63,895 nt of DNA from Ruminococcus sp. (GTDB lineage: Bacteria > Bacillota > Clostridia > Oscillospirales > Ruminococcaceae), in NCBI RefSeq assembly GCF_017549005.1, contig NZ_JAFYYT010000022.1, forward strand, positions 1 to 63,895. Direction: 5' to 3'. Under the pieces are notes generated by a model that saw only the letters and a program-made list of their open reading frames with translations, had not been told where the DNA came from and searched no databases. A program made the translations under genes and the position numbers. Numbering within the stretch: position 1 is the first letter of the stretch; the number at the start of each line of letters is the position of its first letter. Below, piece by piece: positions 43,168 to 52,521 of the stretch.

Positions 43168-43300
43168 AATTAATGTGCACTCAATAACCGCCGTTAGGCG
43201 GTTATTGCCCTGAACTATGTTCAGGGAGCGCAAATTCTTTTAAAATTTGGAATTTGCGCTGCACATTTCTTTATTTTAAGTTGTTGAGCAGACATTAATT
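43168..43300. repeat. 133-bp element with 9-bp terminal inverted repeats and three internal hairpins
   Basis: AATTAATGT (43168-43176) and ACATTAATT (43292-43300) bound the block. Inside are AATAACCGCC/GGCGGTTATT, CCCTGAAC/GTTCAGGG and GCGCAAATTC/GAATTTGCGC stem-loops, with GTGCA...TGCAC enclosing them. It fills the spacer between rodA and the LYG-dockerin promoter. MITE-like, or a multi-stem RNA; no ORF. Confidence 0.6.
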
Positions 43301-43340
43301 AAAGCAATAAAAAAGCTCCTGATAAACAGGAGCAAAGATA

Positions 43341-44498
43341 TTAGTCATCGTCTTCTTCGTCATAGAACACGTTGTAGTTCACGGCGCGGTGGCTGTAGAT
43401 GCTTAAAACAAGTCCGATCATGGCGTACATACTTATCATGGCAGTACCGCCTGCGCTCAGGAACGGAAGCGGAACACCGATAACAGGCGCAACTTTCAGT
43501 ACCATGCCGATATTCATGATACAATGTGTGAAAACCAGTCCGAAAGCGCCCATACATATGAATTTTCCAAGATGATCGCGGCATACGCGGCTGTCGCCGA
43601 ATATCTTCAGGCAGACATAGGCAAGAACGATGATTATTCCGAGGGTGCCTATAAAGCCGAACACCTGCCCTGCATAGGTGAAAATGAAGTCGTTGTGTAT
43701 CTCGGGAACGGTTATATAGTCATCGGGCTTGCCGAAGAGTCCCTTTCCGAAAACTCCTCCCGATTTAAGGGCTGCAAGTCCCAGATCCTGCTGATACTCG
43801 ATATACTCGGGGTCTGTTCCCGGGTGGAAGAGTATGAGGATACGCTTCTTGTGGAACTCGCTCAGTGCAAAGAACCACATACCGATAAGTCCTGCCGCAA
43901 CGAAGAACGGAGCAGCTACAAGGTATTTCCACGATATTTTCGCGGAGCATATCATAAACGCGAATATTCCGGCGAAAACGATAGCGGTTCCGTAGTCGCC
44001 CTGCATAGCGACTATACCAAGCGGTATCATGCCGTGTATCACGATGAACAGCATATGCAGGGGCTTGTTCATTTCCTCCTCGTCACGGGAAAGGTGATGA
44101 GCAAAGGTAAGTATGAACGCAAGCTTGAGGACCTCAGACGGCTGGAACTGTATAAATCCGAGATTCAGCCACGCCTGGTCGTCCGCGCCCTCTCGCCTGT
44201 AACCGAGGCCCGTGAAGGTCAGAGCGGTCAGCACAAGCGTTACAGGTACGAAAACAACCCAGAGCTTTACGAGTTTGCGGTAATCTATGAACGATATCAC
44301 GACTGCCGCCACTATGCCTGCTATCATGGAGAATGCCTGTGTTTTCCAGTAACTTGAGCCAACGGTATCAAGTACATGATTGTAGGTTATTGAGTATATT
44401 AGCAGTGTGCTTATGGCAGCACAAAGCGTGACTGCAAAAAGCAGTCCGCCGTCGATACTGTGCTTGTCCGACGGTAATTTTTTGAATGCTGATTTCAT
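43341..44498 (-). CDS. rodA: SEDS peptidoglycan polymerase, RodA type
   Basis: The 385-residue polytopic protein has about ten membrane segments. Family markers are LGFIQFQPSEVLKLAFIL, the long outer loop with GLFGKPDDYITVPEIHNDFIFTYAGQ, and the C-terminal GVPLPFLSAGGTAM. SEDS proteins polymerise lipid II glycan strands with a class B PBP partner; the sequence fits RodA/SpoVE/FtsW, and RodA is chosen from the loop pattern. No PBP gene is adjacent. The start follows AAAGGAGAAAC. Confidence 0.88.
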   Translation of the reverse strand: MKSAFKKLPSDKHSIDGGLLFAVTLCAAISTLLIYSITYNHVLDTVGSSYWKTQAFSMIAGIVAAVVISFIDYRKLVKLWVVFVPVTLVLTALTFTGLGYRREGADDQAWLNLGFIQFQPSEVLKLAFILTFAHHLSRDEEEMNKPLHMLFIVIHGMIPLGIVAMQGDYGTAIVFAGIFAFMICSAKISWKYLVAAPFFVAAGLIGMWFFALSEFHKKRILILFHPGTDPEYIEYQQDLGLAALKSGGVFGKGLFGKPDDYITVPEIHNDFIFTYAGQVFGFIGTLGIIIVLAYVCLKIFGDSRVCRDHLGKFICMGAFGLVFTHCIMNIGMVLKVAPVIGVPLPFLSAGGTAMISMYAMIGLVLSIYSHRAVNYNVFYDEEDDD

Positions 44499-44529
44499 TG
44501 TTTCTCCTTTGTTATCTCTTTCTTTTTTG

Positions 44530-44562
44530 CAGGAAATTATCAGGGAGCGCCTTCACTTGCAA
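44530..44562. repeat. Hairpin fragment of the 2373-2543 repeat family
   Basis: On the minus strand GGAACGCTTTGCAAGTGAAG continues to GGCGCTCCC. It matches the last stem-loop of the full element with four or so changes, and lies in the rodA-comM spacer. Confidence 0.55.
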
Positions 44563-44574
44563 AGCGTTCCATCT

Positions 44575-46101
44575 TTATTCCGACCAGTACTTGCGGTCAA
44601 GGCTCCTGAACTGTGCCGCTGCCGCAACATGAGCTTTCTGTATAACTTCCGAGCCGTTTATGTCCGCGATAGTCCTTGCGACCTTCAATATGCGGTCGTA
44701 AGCTCTTGCGCTCAGTCCGAGCCTGTCGAAAACGCTCTTCATAAGCAACTCAGCCGCGTCGTCCATAGGACAGAACTCCTGCAATTTATCGGGAGTTATC
44801 AGTGCGTTGCAGGTTATGCCCGTTCCTCTGAAGCGCTCCTCCTGTATGGCTCTTGCCGCTACTACGCGCTTTCTTATCTCTGCGGAGCTCTCCTCCTTCG
44901 CCTTTGACGAGAGGTCGCCGAACTCCACGGGAGCGACCTCGATATGGAGGTCGAATCTGTCAAGCAACGGTCCCGATATCTTTGAAAGATAGCCCGTTAC
45001 CTTATTCTTAGGGCATATGCACCTGCGCTTCGGGTGGCCGTAATATCCGCAGGGACACGGGTTCATTGCGCCTATGAGCATAATGGTACAGGGATATGTG
45101 ACAGTTCCCGAGGCGCGGGCAATAGTCACCTTTCTGTCCTCCAGCGGCTGACGTAGTATCTCCAGGGTCTTGCGGTCAAACTCCGCAAGCTCGTCCAGAA
45201 ACAGCAGTCCGTTATGAGCAAGGGACACCTCTCCCGGGTGTGGAACTGTTCCGCCGCCTGCAAGCCCAGCCGAGGATATTGTATGGTGCGGAGCGCGGAA
45301 CGGCCTTTTTGTTATTATAGGCATTTCTGAGTTGAGTAATCCGGAAATGGAGTGAATTTTTGTAGTTTCAAGAGCTTCCTCAAAGGTCAGGGGCGGAAGT
45401 ATGGACGGCATACGCTTTGCGAGCATACTTTTTCCGCTTCCCGGAGAGCCTATGAGCAGGGCATTGTGGCCGCCTGCCGCAGCTATTTCCAAAGCCTTTT
45501 TCGCGGACTGCTGTCCCCTTACGTCGGAAAAGTCCAGGGTTTCGTTATATGCAGTCTCCGGCGGAACATAGTGCTCGCAGGGAGTAAGCTTCTCTTCGTT
45601 CCTGAAATGGCGGATAAGCTCCTCGGCGTTGCTGACTGCATATATGTCAACTCCGTCGATAACAGAAGCCTCCTTTGCGTTGTCAGCAGGCACAAAAACT
45701 GATTTAATACCTGTTTCACGGGCAAGCATGACCATAGGGAGAACTCCGTTGATACGGCGTATATCACCGTTGAGGGATATCTCTCCTATGAACGTACAGC
45801 CCTCAAGCACATCGTCTATCATTCTCATTCAGCGCAGGATAGCCATGAATATTGCCATATCATGCACGGAACCGCTCTTTTTTGTATCGGCAGGGGCAAG
45901 GTTTACCATCACCGAAGCAACGGGAAAGCTGATGCTGCACGAACGAAGTGCAGCACGGATACGCTCTCGGCTCTCCTTAACCACGGTATCGGGGAGTCCG
46001 ACCACTTCAAACTGCGGATTACCGCGGCTTATGTCGATCTCAACGTCCACAGGGAATGCGTTCAGTCCGAAAAGTCCGAGACTTGATACCTTTGCAAACA
46101 T
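44575..46101 (-). pseudogene. comM: YifB/ComM-like Mg-chelatase-type AAA+ ATPase, interrupted by an in-frame TGA
   Basis: Two parts lie in one frame. Residues 1-90 (start behind AAGGGGGATA; GLNAFPVDVEIDISRGNPQFEVVGLPD, the ChlI-like N-domain) end at TGA (45831-45829). The remaining 418 codons carry Walker A GSPGSGKS, LLFLDELAEF, the Cys-rich NPCPCGYYG...CICPK insert, and the C-terminal domain. The residue at the stop falls in a loop where Ser is common, so TCA to TGA explains it. ComM/YifB is a hexameric branch-migration helicase for integrating transformed DNA. No ribosome site precedes the ATG directly after the TGA. Nonsense mutation or base-call error are the likely explanations. Confidence 0.85.
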
Positions 46102-46113
46102 ATTATATCCCCC

Positions 46114-46914
46114 TTATCTGAATTTCATGCCGCTGTCGGAAATACGTCCTGCCTTTCCCGACTTCGGTCTGAACCTGTCGGGAGAAGCGGTCATATTCAC
46201 ATTTTTGTTTATCTTGAGCTCGGGCATTCCTGCAACGCCCTCTGTCGGGTCATGCTTTTTGACCTCCTGCCTTACGGGAGCCGCTGCAGGCGGCGAAGTA
46301 TGAACGGGAGCACTTACAGGCGCAGCCCCCTGAGAACCGGCGTTGCGGCGCTGTTTATTCCTTGCGTCGTACCAGTCGTTGAAGTCCATCGACCGCTTCT
46401 TCTTTTCTTCGTGCTCCGCGAGGATAATGCTGAACGAGGGAAAGCCCTCTGTTTCGCTGAGCTGCTGATAGTCCATATAGTTTTTCGGAGCCCTGTAGCC
46501 GTATATAACGCCAAGTCCGCCGATTATGAACGTAAACGCGTCAAAAAGCGAGAACATATGGAATATCGGTGTAAGGAACATCAGCAGATATATCCAGAAG
46601 AGGATAACGTGGAATAACTTCTTTTTTCCGCTGCCGAGAACACCCAGTACCGCAAGCGACCAGCACAGAAACATCTGAAAGAAGCTCATGCCTACGGTCA
46701 GCTCCTCGGCACTGTCACCGAGAAGTATAGGTATCCAGCCGATGACCTGCAGGGGATTGCCTGTAAAGGAAATTATCGAAAGGCAGAAGCTCGAAACCAG
46801 CGAATAAAGGAACAGATATGTCCCCTGCTTGGTTATCGCCTCGAGCCTTCCCAGACACGCAGGATAGTGGCCGTGATTGGGTTTCTCCTCAAGAACAGGG
46901 TTTTTATAGCTCAT
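46114..46914 (-). CDS. Membrane protein with disordered C-terminal tail, function unknown
   Basis: The 266-residue protein has about four membrane segments in the first 150 residues, and a cytoplasmic tail that is charged, Pro/Ala-rich and basic (APVSAPVHTSPPAAAPV, then SPDRFRPKSGK). The start is the ATG after GGAGATATATATT. comM begins 12 bases after the stop, so the two are likely one transcript. No family is recognised. Confidence 0.7.
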   Translation of the reverse strand: MSYKNPVLEEKPNHGHYPACLGRLEAITKQGTYLFLYSLVSSFCLSIISFTGNPLQVIGWIPILLGDSAEELTVGMSFFQMFLCWSLAVLGVLGSGKKKLFHVILFWIYLLMFLTPIFHMFSLFDAFTFIIGGLGVIYGYRAPKNYMDYQQLSETEGFPSFSIILAEHEEKKKRSMDFNDWYDARNKQRRNAGSQGAAPVSAPVHTSPPAAAPVRQEVKKHDPTEGVAGMPELKINKNVNMTASPDRFRPKSGKAGRISDSGMKFR

Positions 46915-47060
46915 AATATATATCTCCATCGACAGCCGTAAGCCGTCTGAACACACAAAAACTTATGCAGACGCACTGCCTGCGTTTATCGTTATACAGT
47001 ATTAGTATACCACTTTTCGGCGGCAATGTAAATATATTTTTTCGGATTTTCAGCAGTAAA

Positions 47061-47088
47061 AAAGAGCCGTCACTGCGGACGGCTCTGC
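47061..47088 (-). terminator. Terminator of the yabP-yabR string
   Basis: On the minus strand AGAGCCGTC...GACGGCTCT followed by TTTTTT, at the yabR stop. Confidence 0.8.
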
Positions 47089-47089
47089 C

Positions 47090-47620
47090 TTATTTTCTTC
47101 TTGTACCGTTTTTTCTGTCTGTACTGCGCTTCAGGTCGCACATACGCTCCTCGCTGGTCTGCTTGAAGCGCGACATCATGTCCTCGAATGTCATTTCCGA
47201 CTGAGGGATCGGCTTTTTGGGCTCCCATACAACGGGTTTGCTTCTCTGGGGACGTTCGCTGTTTCTCTCGCCCTTGTCGAAGCCGTGATCGCCCTTGTCG
47301 CCTTTATCGAAGCTCTTTTCGCCGTTTCTGTCGAACTTGCCCTGACCCTTGTCAAATCTTCTCTGACGGGGCTGAGCGTCGCCGTTCTCGGAAGCCTTCT
47401 TTATGGAAAGGCTCACCTTTCCCGCCTCGTTTATGCCTATTACCTTTACCTTGACCTCCTGATCCTCGGAGAGGTGCTCGCGGATGTCGCTGACATATGT
47501 ATTTGCGATCTCGGAAATATGTACCATACCCGTACCGCCGCCTTCGATATCGACAAAAGCGCCGTACTGCGTTATTCCCTTGACCTTGCCGTTATAGATC
47601 TTACCAATTTCCAGCTGCAT
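47090..47620 (-). CDS. yabR: S1-domain RNA-binding protein, YabR-like
   Basis: The 176-residue protein has one S1 domain (about 1-75: GKVKGITQYGAFVDI, GMVHISEI) and a low-complexity basic/acidic tail (about 80-130) of repeated FDKG/FDRN units. The order yabP-yabQ-divIC-S1 protein is conserved in Bacilli and Clostridia, which supports the name. The family associates with ribosomes or RNA; the precise role is unsettled. The start lies behind AGGAGTTATAAATAA. Confidence 0.85.
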   Translation of the reverse strand: MQLEIGKIYNGKVKGITQYGAFVDIEGGGTGMVHISEIANTYVSDIREHLSEDQEVKVKVIGINEAGKVSLSIKKASENGDAQPRQRRFDKGQGKFDRNGEKSFDKGDKGDHGFDKGERNSERPQRSKPVVWEPKKPIPQSEMTFEDMMSRFKQTSEERMCDLKRSTDRKNGTRRK

Positions 47621-47665
47621 ATTTATTTATAACTCCTTTTTATGGATCTGTCTCCGCAGACCCGA

Positions 47666-47968
47666 TTAGTCCCTGGTGGTGTCGTAGAATCTGCGCTCGT
47701 CAGGATAGGCATAGCCTCTCTTCTCAAGTGCGACCTTTTCCATGTAAGCGTTGAGATCGTCGCTGCCAAGAACGCGCTGCAGCTCGGCATTTTCAGTCTC
47801 ATAAGCATTTATCTTGGTCTGTATCAGCTTCATCTGCTCTTCCTTTTCCCTGCAGTCCTTCTGAGTAGACGCAATGAGAACGCCGCAGCCGACTATTGCA
47901 GCCACAGCAGCAAGCTTGACGAGCCCCCTGTTGAACAGACCTTTTTTATTCTGCTTCTCATGTTTCAT
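47666..47968 (-). CDS. divIC: Septum formation initiator DivIC/FtsB-like protein
   Basis: The 100-residue bitopic protein has a basic cytoplasmic N-terminus, a membrane segment (about 16-36), then a coiled coil (about 40-75, QMKLIQTKINAYETENAEL) and a short C-terminal end with RGYAYPDE, typical of DivIC. It links with FtsL and DivIB in the divisome. The start overlaps the 3' end of yabQ by 11 bases; no strong ribosome site is visible, so coupling to yabQ translation is likely. Confidence 0.85.
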   Translation of the reverse strand: MKHEKQNKKGLFNRGLVKLAAVAAIVGCGVLIASTQKDCREKEEQMKLIQTKINAYETENAELQRVLGSDDLNAYMEKVALEKRGYAYPDERRFYDTTRD

Positions 47969-48506
47969 TTTTTTCGACAACGTTTTTCACGTTCTTTCTC
48001 TTTTTATTTTCCATTTTATTATACAACATTGACGGACGTTTTAGCAATACTATTTTTATTTTTTTAAATCGTTTAACGACAATTTGGAGATTTCTAACAA
48101 ATTTAACATTCACTTTTTTATACAACGGTGCAAAAATCAGCCTGACAGGACGGAGTATCAGTCCGAAGCAAGTGCCAATGGTCAGAAAAAGCTTTCTCAG
48201 CGTCTTCATCACTATACTCCCGAGGGTGACGAAATATACTAGAAAACCGAGGATATTGCCGATAACGAAATATGCCCTCAGGTCTCCGCGTGCAGCTGCG
48301 GCGGCAAAGGCAGTCAGCGCCATACTGTAAAGCAGCAGAAAAACGGCGTCCTCAACAGCGACAAGGAACCTGTTATGAGGCAGTATCAGTCTTATCGCCC
48401 TCACGGCGTCGAATGCAGCTCCAACAACTGCGCCCATAGCGCAGGAAAGCCCGAAAAGCCGCAGCTCCTCGCTGACGGCGAAGTAGGTCTCGGGAACTAT
48501 CCTCAT
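47958..48506 (-). CDS. yabQ: Spore cortex protein YabQ
   Basis: The 182-residue protein has about four membrane segments in its first 110 residues and a very basic C-terminal tail. YabQ is needed for cortex formation in Bacillus. Identity comes from the FGLSCAMGAVVGAAFDAVRAIR start, the topology and the position between yabP and divIC. Its ATG overlaps the yabP stop (ATGA). Confidence 0.85.
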   Translation of the reverse strand: MRIVPETYFAVSEELRLFGLSCAMGAVVGAAFDAVRAIRLILPHNRFLVAVEDAVFLLLYSMALTAFAAAAARGDLRAYFVIGNILGFLVYFVTLGSIVMKTLRKLFLTIGTCFGLILRPVRLIFAPLYKKVNVKFVRNLQIVVKRFKKIKIVLLKRPSMLYNKMENKKRKNVKNVVEKNET

Positions 48507-48781
48507 CGAAAAAGCCTTCCCAGCGCCGAGATCGGCCCCTTCTTGTCCCTGTCGCCGTATATGAGCGCCCATATATCGCCTGTTATGGTCATATCCCCGG
48601 TTTCAACGCTCATGGCGTCGATATGGAGTTCCCTCCCCTGTATGGTGAGCTCCCCGAGCTGAGTATAAAGGCTTATCTCCTTCTCGTCAAAGCTGTCAAC
48701 GTCGGTTATTCCTGAAATACTAAGGCTTTTCCTGTTTTCGAGTATCAGGTTGTGATTCTGCTTTACGGTTTTCTCCTGCAT
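48503..48781 (-). CDS. yabP: Sporulation protein YabP
   Basis: The 92-residue protein is of the YabP/YqfC family: LILENRKSLSISGITDVDSFDEK, then LGELTIQGRELHI and the late GDIWALIYG. It localises to the forespore outer membrane in Bacillus. The start follows GGAGGTG. The gene heads the yabP-yabQ-divIC-yabR string. Confidence 0.9.
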   Translation of the reverse strand: MQEKTVKQNHNLILENRKSLSISGITDVDSFDEKEISLYTQLGELTIQGRELHIDAMSVETGDMTITGDIWALIYGDRDKKGPISALGRLFR

Positions 48782-48885
48782 GACCGCACCTCCCATGATT
48801 GATACTTAAATTCTATTCGGGCTTCCGCGGATTTATGCGGAGCAAGCCGCATAACTGCCAAATTTCTCCATTTGTGGTATTTTCA

Positions 48886-48914
48886 TTGCTTTACAGCCTG
48901 TTCTGTGGTATAAT
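48886..48914 (+). promoter_or_regulatory. Promoter of the DUF3810 gene
   Basis: TTGCTT (48886-48891), 17 bp, TATAAT (48909-48914). Confidence 0.65.
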
Positions 48915-48984
48915 TAGTGTGTACTCAATGACGCCCTATCGGCAAAACAAAGTGCAAGAAAACATTCCGAAAGAGGAAAATGCC

Positions 48985-50076
48985 ATGAAAAAAAGGTACA
49001 GCATTCCCCTTATTATCATAGCGATAATGGTTCTAATCAACGTTTTAGCGCGTTTCTGTCACCCCTTTGCTGATTTTTACGTAAACAATATTTTCCCGTA
49101 CATATCGACAGCCGTTTCGTTCGTAACAGGGCTTCTTCCCTTTTCACTGGGAGAAATGCTCACTCTCGGAGCTGTTATAGTCGTTATCGTCGGTATACCG
49201 CTGTTTCTGCTGCTACTCATATTCAGAAAAGGCAAACGCAGGAAAACAGCAGCCTTTGCAGGAGCTCTCACGCTCTGGTTACTCTGCTATATAACGACCA
49301 CTGAGACCATGAACTGCTTTATCATGTACCAGTGTACGCCCCTTGCAGAAAGGTATTTTCCCGACGCTCACGGGCACACTGACGAGGAGATAATATCGCT
49401 CCACGGTATGCTTGTCGAAAAGTGCAACGAGTTAGCCAAACAGGTCCCCCGTGACGAGCACAACAGATTCGTACTCACCTGCGACTTTCAGACTGAAGCA
49501 AAAAAAGCCATGAAGCGCGCAGGAGAGACATATTCCCAGCTCAGCGGCTACTATCCCGATGCAAAGCCGATACAGTTCTCATTTTTCATGAGCCAGACCT
49601 ATACTACGGGGATATACCTCCCCTACACCATAGAAGCCAACTATAACGACGACATGGTAAAGACAAACCTCCCGTTCACGATCTGCCACGAGCTTTCACA
49701 CCTGAAAGGCATAATACAGGAGGACGAAGCCAACTTTCTTGCGTATGTCGCGGCTACAGGCAGCGATAACACGGAGTTCAGGTACGCAGGATACCTCGAA
49801 GCCCTTGAATATGTGGACAGCGCTCTCTGGGAGAACGGATTGTACGACTCAGCGGCAGGTCACGAAATATCCGTAGAAGTTCAGAACGACTGGTACAGAT
49901 TTCTCCCCGAGAATTACTGGGAAGAGAACGCCGAAAAGGAAATAATTCCCACAGAAGCAGTCAGCGAAGCTACCGATACTTTCCTCGACACAAATATAAA
50001 GATGAACGGCAGAGAAGAGGGCATAAGGACCTATAACCTCGTAGTTCAGCTGCTCCTCGACTATTATTACCCATAA
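48985..50076 (+). CDS. DUF3810 membrane protein, putative metallopeptidase
   Basis: The 363-residue protein has three N-terminal membrane segments (about 5-30, 45-80, 90-108) and an outward-facing domain with CHELSHLKGIIQEDEANFLAY, an HExxH-plus-Glu arrangement (HELSH...E) like gluzincin peptidases. This is DUF3810; the substrate is unknown. The ATG at 48985 behind AAGAGGAAAA is used, since the longer frame runs through the promoter. Confidence 0.85.
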   Translation: MKKRYSIPLIIIAIMVLINVLARFCHPFADFYVNNIFPYISTAVSFVTGLLPFSLGEMLTLGAVIVVIVGIPLFLLLLIFRKGKRRKTAAFAGALTLWLLCYITTTETMNCFIMYQCTPLAERYFPDAHGHTDEEIISLHGMLVEKCNELAKQVPRDEHNRFVLTCDFQTEAKKAMKRAGETYSQLSGYYPDAKPIQFSFFMSQTYTTGIYLPYTIEANYNDDMVKTNLPFTICHELSHLKGIIQEDEANFLAYVAATGSDNTEFRYAGYLEALEYVDSALWENGLYDSAAGHEISVEVQNDWYRFLPENYWEENAEKEIIPTEAVSEATDTFLDTNIKMNGREEGIRTYNLVVQLLLDYYYP

Positions 50077-50077
50077 A

Positions 50078-50102
50078 AAACGGGCGAACATCGTTCGCCC
50101 GT
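50078..50102. terminator. Bidirectional terminator
   Basis: AACGGGCGAA-CATCG-TTCGCCCGTT between the convergent DUF3810 and lipoprotein genes. Confidence 0.85.
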
Positions 50103-50109
50103 TCTTGTT

Positions 50110-50706
50110 TTATATGGTTGTAACAGCCTCGGCTCCGGAAGATGTTTCCGTTGTTTCCGCTGTTGTTGACTGCTCCGATGATATTTCCACGGTCTTCACC
50201 TCAGTAAACCGCATTTTCAGCTTATTGTTCGGCATTTCAAAGCTGCTGAGGAGACCGTTTCCGTCAACGGTGAGGATATACTCGCCGCCGTCAAGGTTTC
50301 CCCTGATACCGAGCATACCGTCGTTTTCCACCCCTGTGAGCTCCTCCGCCTTTGCGTTGTCGTCCACAGCCTTTATGAGATTCAGCATCATTGCCTTTAC
50401 AGGAACAGCCGACTGAGGCACTGAAAAGCTCAGTCCCTTGTATGAAGCCGCCACATTTCCCTCGCTGAACTCCAGCTTAACGCCGCTGAGGGTGTTCGGC
50501 TCGGAAAACTCTATCTCCCACACGCCCTCTCCGAAGCGCTTTACCGAACCCTCCGCTTCAAGGCGGTCAAGGGATATGCTCACCTCAGAGGAAAAGCCGC
50601 AGCCCAGGGAGTTTTTCCGTGAGGAGCTCCCCATTTTTGTGACCGAACAGGCTGTAAGGCATATAGCCGCAGCCGCCGTGAGTACGAATGCAAAAATCCT
50701 TTTCAT
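50110..50706 (-). CDS. Lipoprotein, function unknown
   Basis: The 198-residue precursor has lipobox LTAC (Cys20), a beta-rich domain (about 40-170) and a Ser/Thr tail. Strand pattern and length recall LolA-like lipoproteins of Firmicutes, but this is only an impression. The start follows GGAGCTGG. The gene lies 53 bases behind the NAD(P)HX repair gene on the same strand. Confidence 0.75.
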   Translation of the reverse strand: MKRIFAFVLTAAAAICLTACSVTKMGSSSRKNSLGCGFSSEVSISLDRLEAEGSVKRFGEGVWEIEFSEPNTLSGVKLEFSEGNVAASYKGLSFSVPQSAVPVKAMMLNLIKAVDDNAKAEELTGVENDGMLGIRGNLDGGEYILTVDGNGLLSSFEMPNNKLKMRFTEVKTVEISSEQSTTAETTETSSGAEAVTTI

Positions 50707-50759
50707 AATACCAGCTCCAATCAAAGTATCGAAAATACATTTTCACATCCGACCGCAGC

Positions 50760-52466
50760 TTATACGGTCATATTATTCTTCTTTTCTCTTAGTATGCCGA
50801 AAGCGTCGGGCAGGTTCGCGATGATGTCGCGCGGAAGCATAGCCTCCATGCCCAGCTTCTGAGCTGCCGCGTCTCCTGCGAGACCGTGCATATACACGCC
50901 GGCACAGGTTCCGTCGAATATTCCGCAGCCCTGCGCGATAGCAGCTCCTATCATGCCTGCGAGGACATCGCCGCTGCCGCCCACGCTCATACCTGCGTTG
51001 CCCGTATGATTTGCAGCTGTTGAATGGCTGTCAGCTACGACAGTGCCTGCGCCCTTGAGCACAACGGTTATGCCGAACTGCTCCGCGTACTTTTCAGCTG
51101 CAATGAGCCTGTTTTCGGCTATCATCTCGGTGCTGCAATTCAGCAGACGAGCCATTTCGCCCATATGGGGAGTGATGATTATGTCTGTCTGCTTCTTCAT
51201 TAGAATATTTATGTCCTTTGCAATGCAGTTTATTCCATCTGCGTCGATAATTACGGGGCATTCTGCTGTCTGAGCCACAAATTTCGTGAGCTCTATGGTA
51301 TCGGGAGTCACTCCCATACCGCAGCCGATAACAACAGCGTCCGCCTTTTTCATAGCCTCAGCAAGGACTTCCCTGCTGCTGTCATAGAGCATGAAGCCGT
51401 AATCGTCGCTTTCCAGCTCTATGAACGTAGCCTCGGGAGCCAGCACAGATACCGTATCTATGCACTTTTCCACAGACGCGAGCCTGACCAGACCTGCTCC
51501 GCTGCGGAGAGCTCCGAGAGCTGCAAACGCTGCTGCCCCGCGCATTGAGGAGCTTCCTGCGATAATGAGTACATTTCCGAAGCAGCCCTTGTGTGCGTCC
51601 CTTTCGCGCTTGGGAGGATAAGCCGCAAGGAAATTCCTTTCGATACGGATATACTTCCTTTCGCCATCAAGTATATCAAGTGCGCTCCTTGGTATGCCTA
51701 TATCTGCGATAGTCACCTTTCCGCAGAACTTTTTCAGTGGGAACTGCGACATTCCCGACTTGATAAAACCGAATGTAAGAGTCTCGTCAGCCTTGAATAT
51801 GCCTGCGGAAGCTGTTCCCGTAGTGCTGTTTCCGCCGCTGGGCACATCTACTGCAACACGGTAGGCTCCCGAGCCTATACCGAATATTCCCATAGTGTCC
51901 TTGTCAAGCTGTCCGTGGAAGCCTGTTCCGAAAACTCCGTCCACAAGCACCTGTGCGCCGACTATGGCGCCCTTGATAAGTCCCATTCTGCGCTTTTCCG
52001 CAAAAAGGATATCGTCGAGAGGATTGCGGTCGTGGCTGTCATCGGAACCGTCGCCGCTTCTCGGCTGAATGGTCATATAATCGAGCTCTGCCGCTTCGAT
52101 AGCAGCTTCGACATTTCCGCTGCGGAAGCCCTCGATGAAGCTTATGCGTTCTCTCGGCAGTCTGCTCAGCATTTCCTGAGCAAGAGGAGATTTCGGAAGT
52201 CCGCCTATATGGATAACAGTTATCATATAGCCCTTATAGACAAGGATATCCGCTGCGGCAAAGCAATCGCCGCCGTTGTTTCCTGTACCTGCAAGGAACA
52301 CTATGGAGCATTCCTCGGGCGTCAGCTTTGCTTCACTGCGGCAATAGCCGTCGATGAGCCCGGCAAGCTTCCTGCCTGCATTCTCCATGAGCTGTCTCCT
52401 GGTAACGCCCAGTTTCTCTGAGCGCTCCTCCAGTCTGCTCATCTGCTTTGGTGTAACGATCTGCAT
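50760..52466 (-). CDS. nnr: Bifunctional NAD(P)H-hydrate epimerase / ADP-dependent NAD(P)HX dehydratase
   Basis: The 568-residue fusion repairs hydrated NAD(P)H. The N-terminal YjeF epimerase domain (about 1-235) has ENAGRK and AGTGNNGGDCFAAADIL. An insert around 110-150 (RSGDGSDDSHDRNPLDD) is long for the family. The C-terminal ribokinase-like dehydratase domain (about 275-560) carries GSSSMRGAAAFAALGALRSGA and GNAGMSVGGSGDVLAGMI. The start follows GGGGAGGTC. Together with nrtR-pncA-pncB this makes two NAD-homeostasis loci in the window. Confidence 0.95.
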   Translation of the reverse strand: MQIVTPKQMSRLEERSEKLGVTRRQLMENAGRKLAGLIDGYCRSEAKLTPEECSIVFLAGTGNNGGDCFAAADILVYKGYMITVIHIGGLPKSPLAQEMLSRLPRERISFIEGFRSGNVEAAIEAAELDYMTIQPRSGDGSDDSHDRNPLDDILFAEKRRMGLIKGAIVGAQVLVDGVFGTGFHGQLDKDTMGIFGIGSGAYRVAVDVPSGGNSTTGTASAGIFKADETLTFGFIKSGMSQFPLKKFCGKVTIADIGIPRSALDILDGERKYIRIERNFLAAYPPKRERDAHKGCFGNVLIIAGSSSMRGAAAFAALGALRSGAGLVRLASVEKCIDTVSVLAPEATFIELESDDYGFMLYDSSREVLAEAMKKADAVVIGCGMGVTPDTIELTKFVAQTAECPVIIDADGINCIAKDINILMKKQTDIIITPHMGEMARLLNCSTEMIAENRLIAAEKYAEQFGITVVLKGAGTVVADSHSTAANHTGNAGMSVGGSGDVLAGMIGAAIAQGCGIFDGTCAGVYMHGLAGDAAAQKLGMEAMLPRDIIANLPDAFGILREKKNNMTV

Positions 52467-52521
52467 ATATATGACCTCCCCTTTTAGCGTTTGACGCTGA
52501 AATAAAATTGACTCAGTTAAA

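Noticed and set aside
43524-44357. 277-codon plus-strand frame opposite rodA
   Set aside because: Antisense shadow of a conserved SEDS protein; low-complexity Tyr/Glu composition.
45829-45831. Selenocysteine or programmed read-through at the comM TGA
   Set aside because: ComM/YifB proteins are not selenoproteins, the position is a variable loop, and no downstream SECIS-like hairpin was seen.
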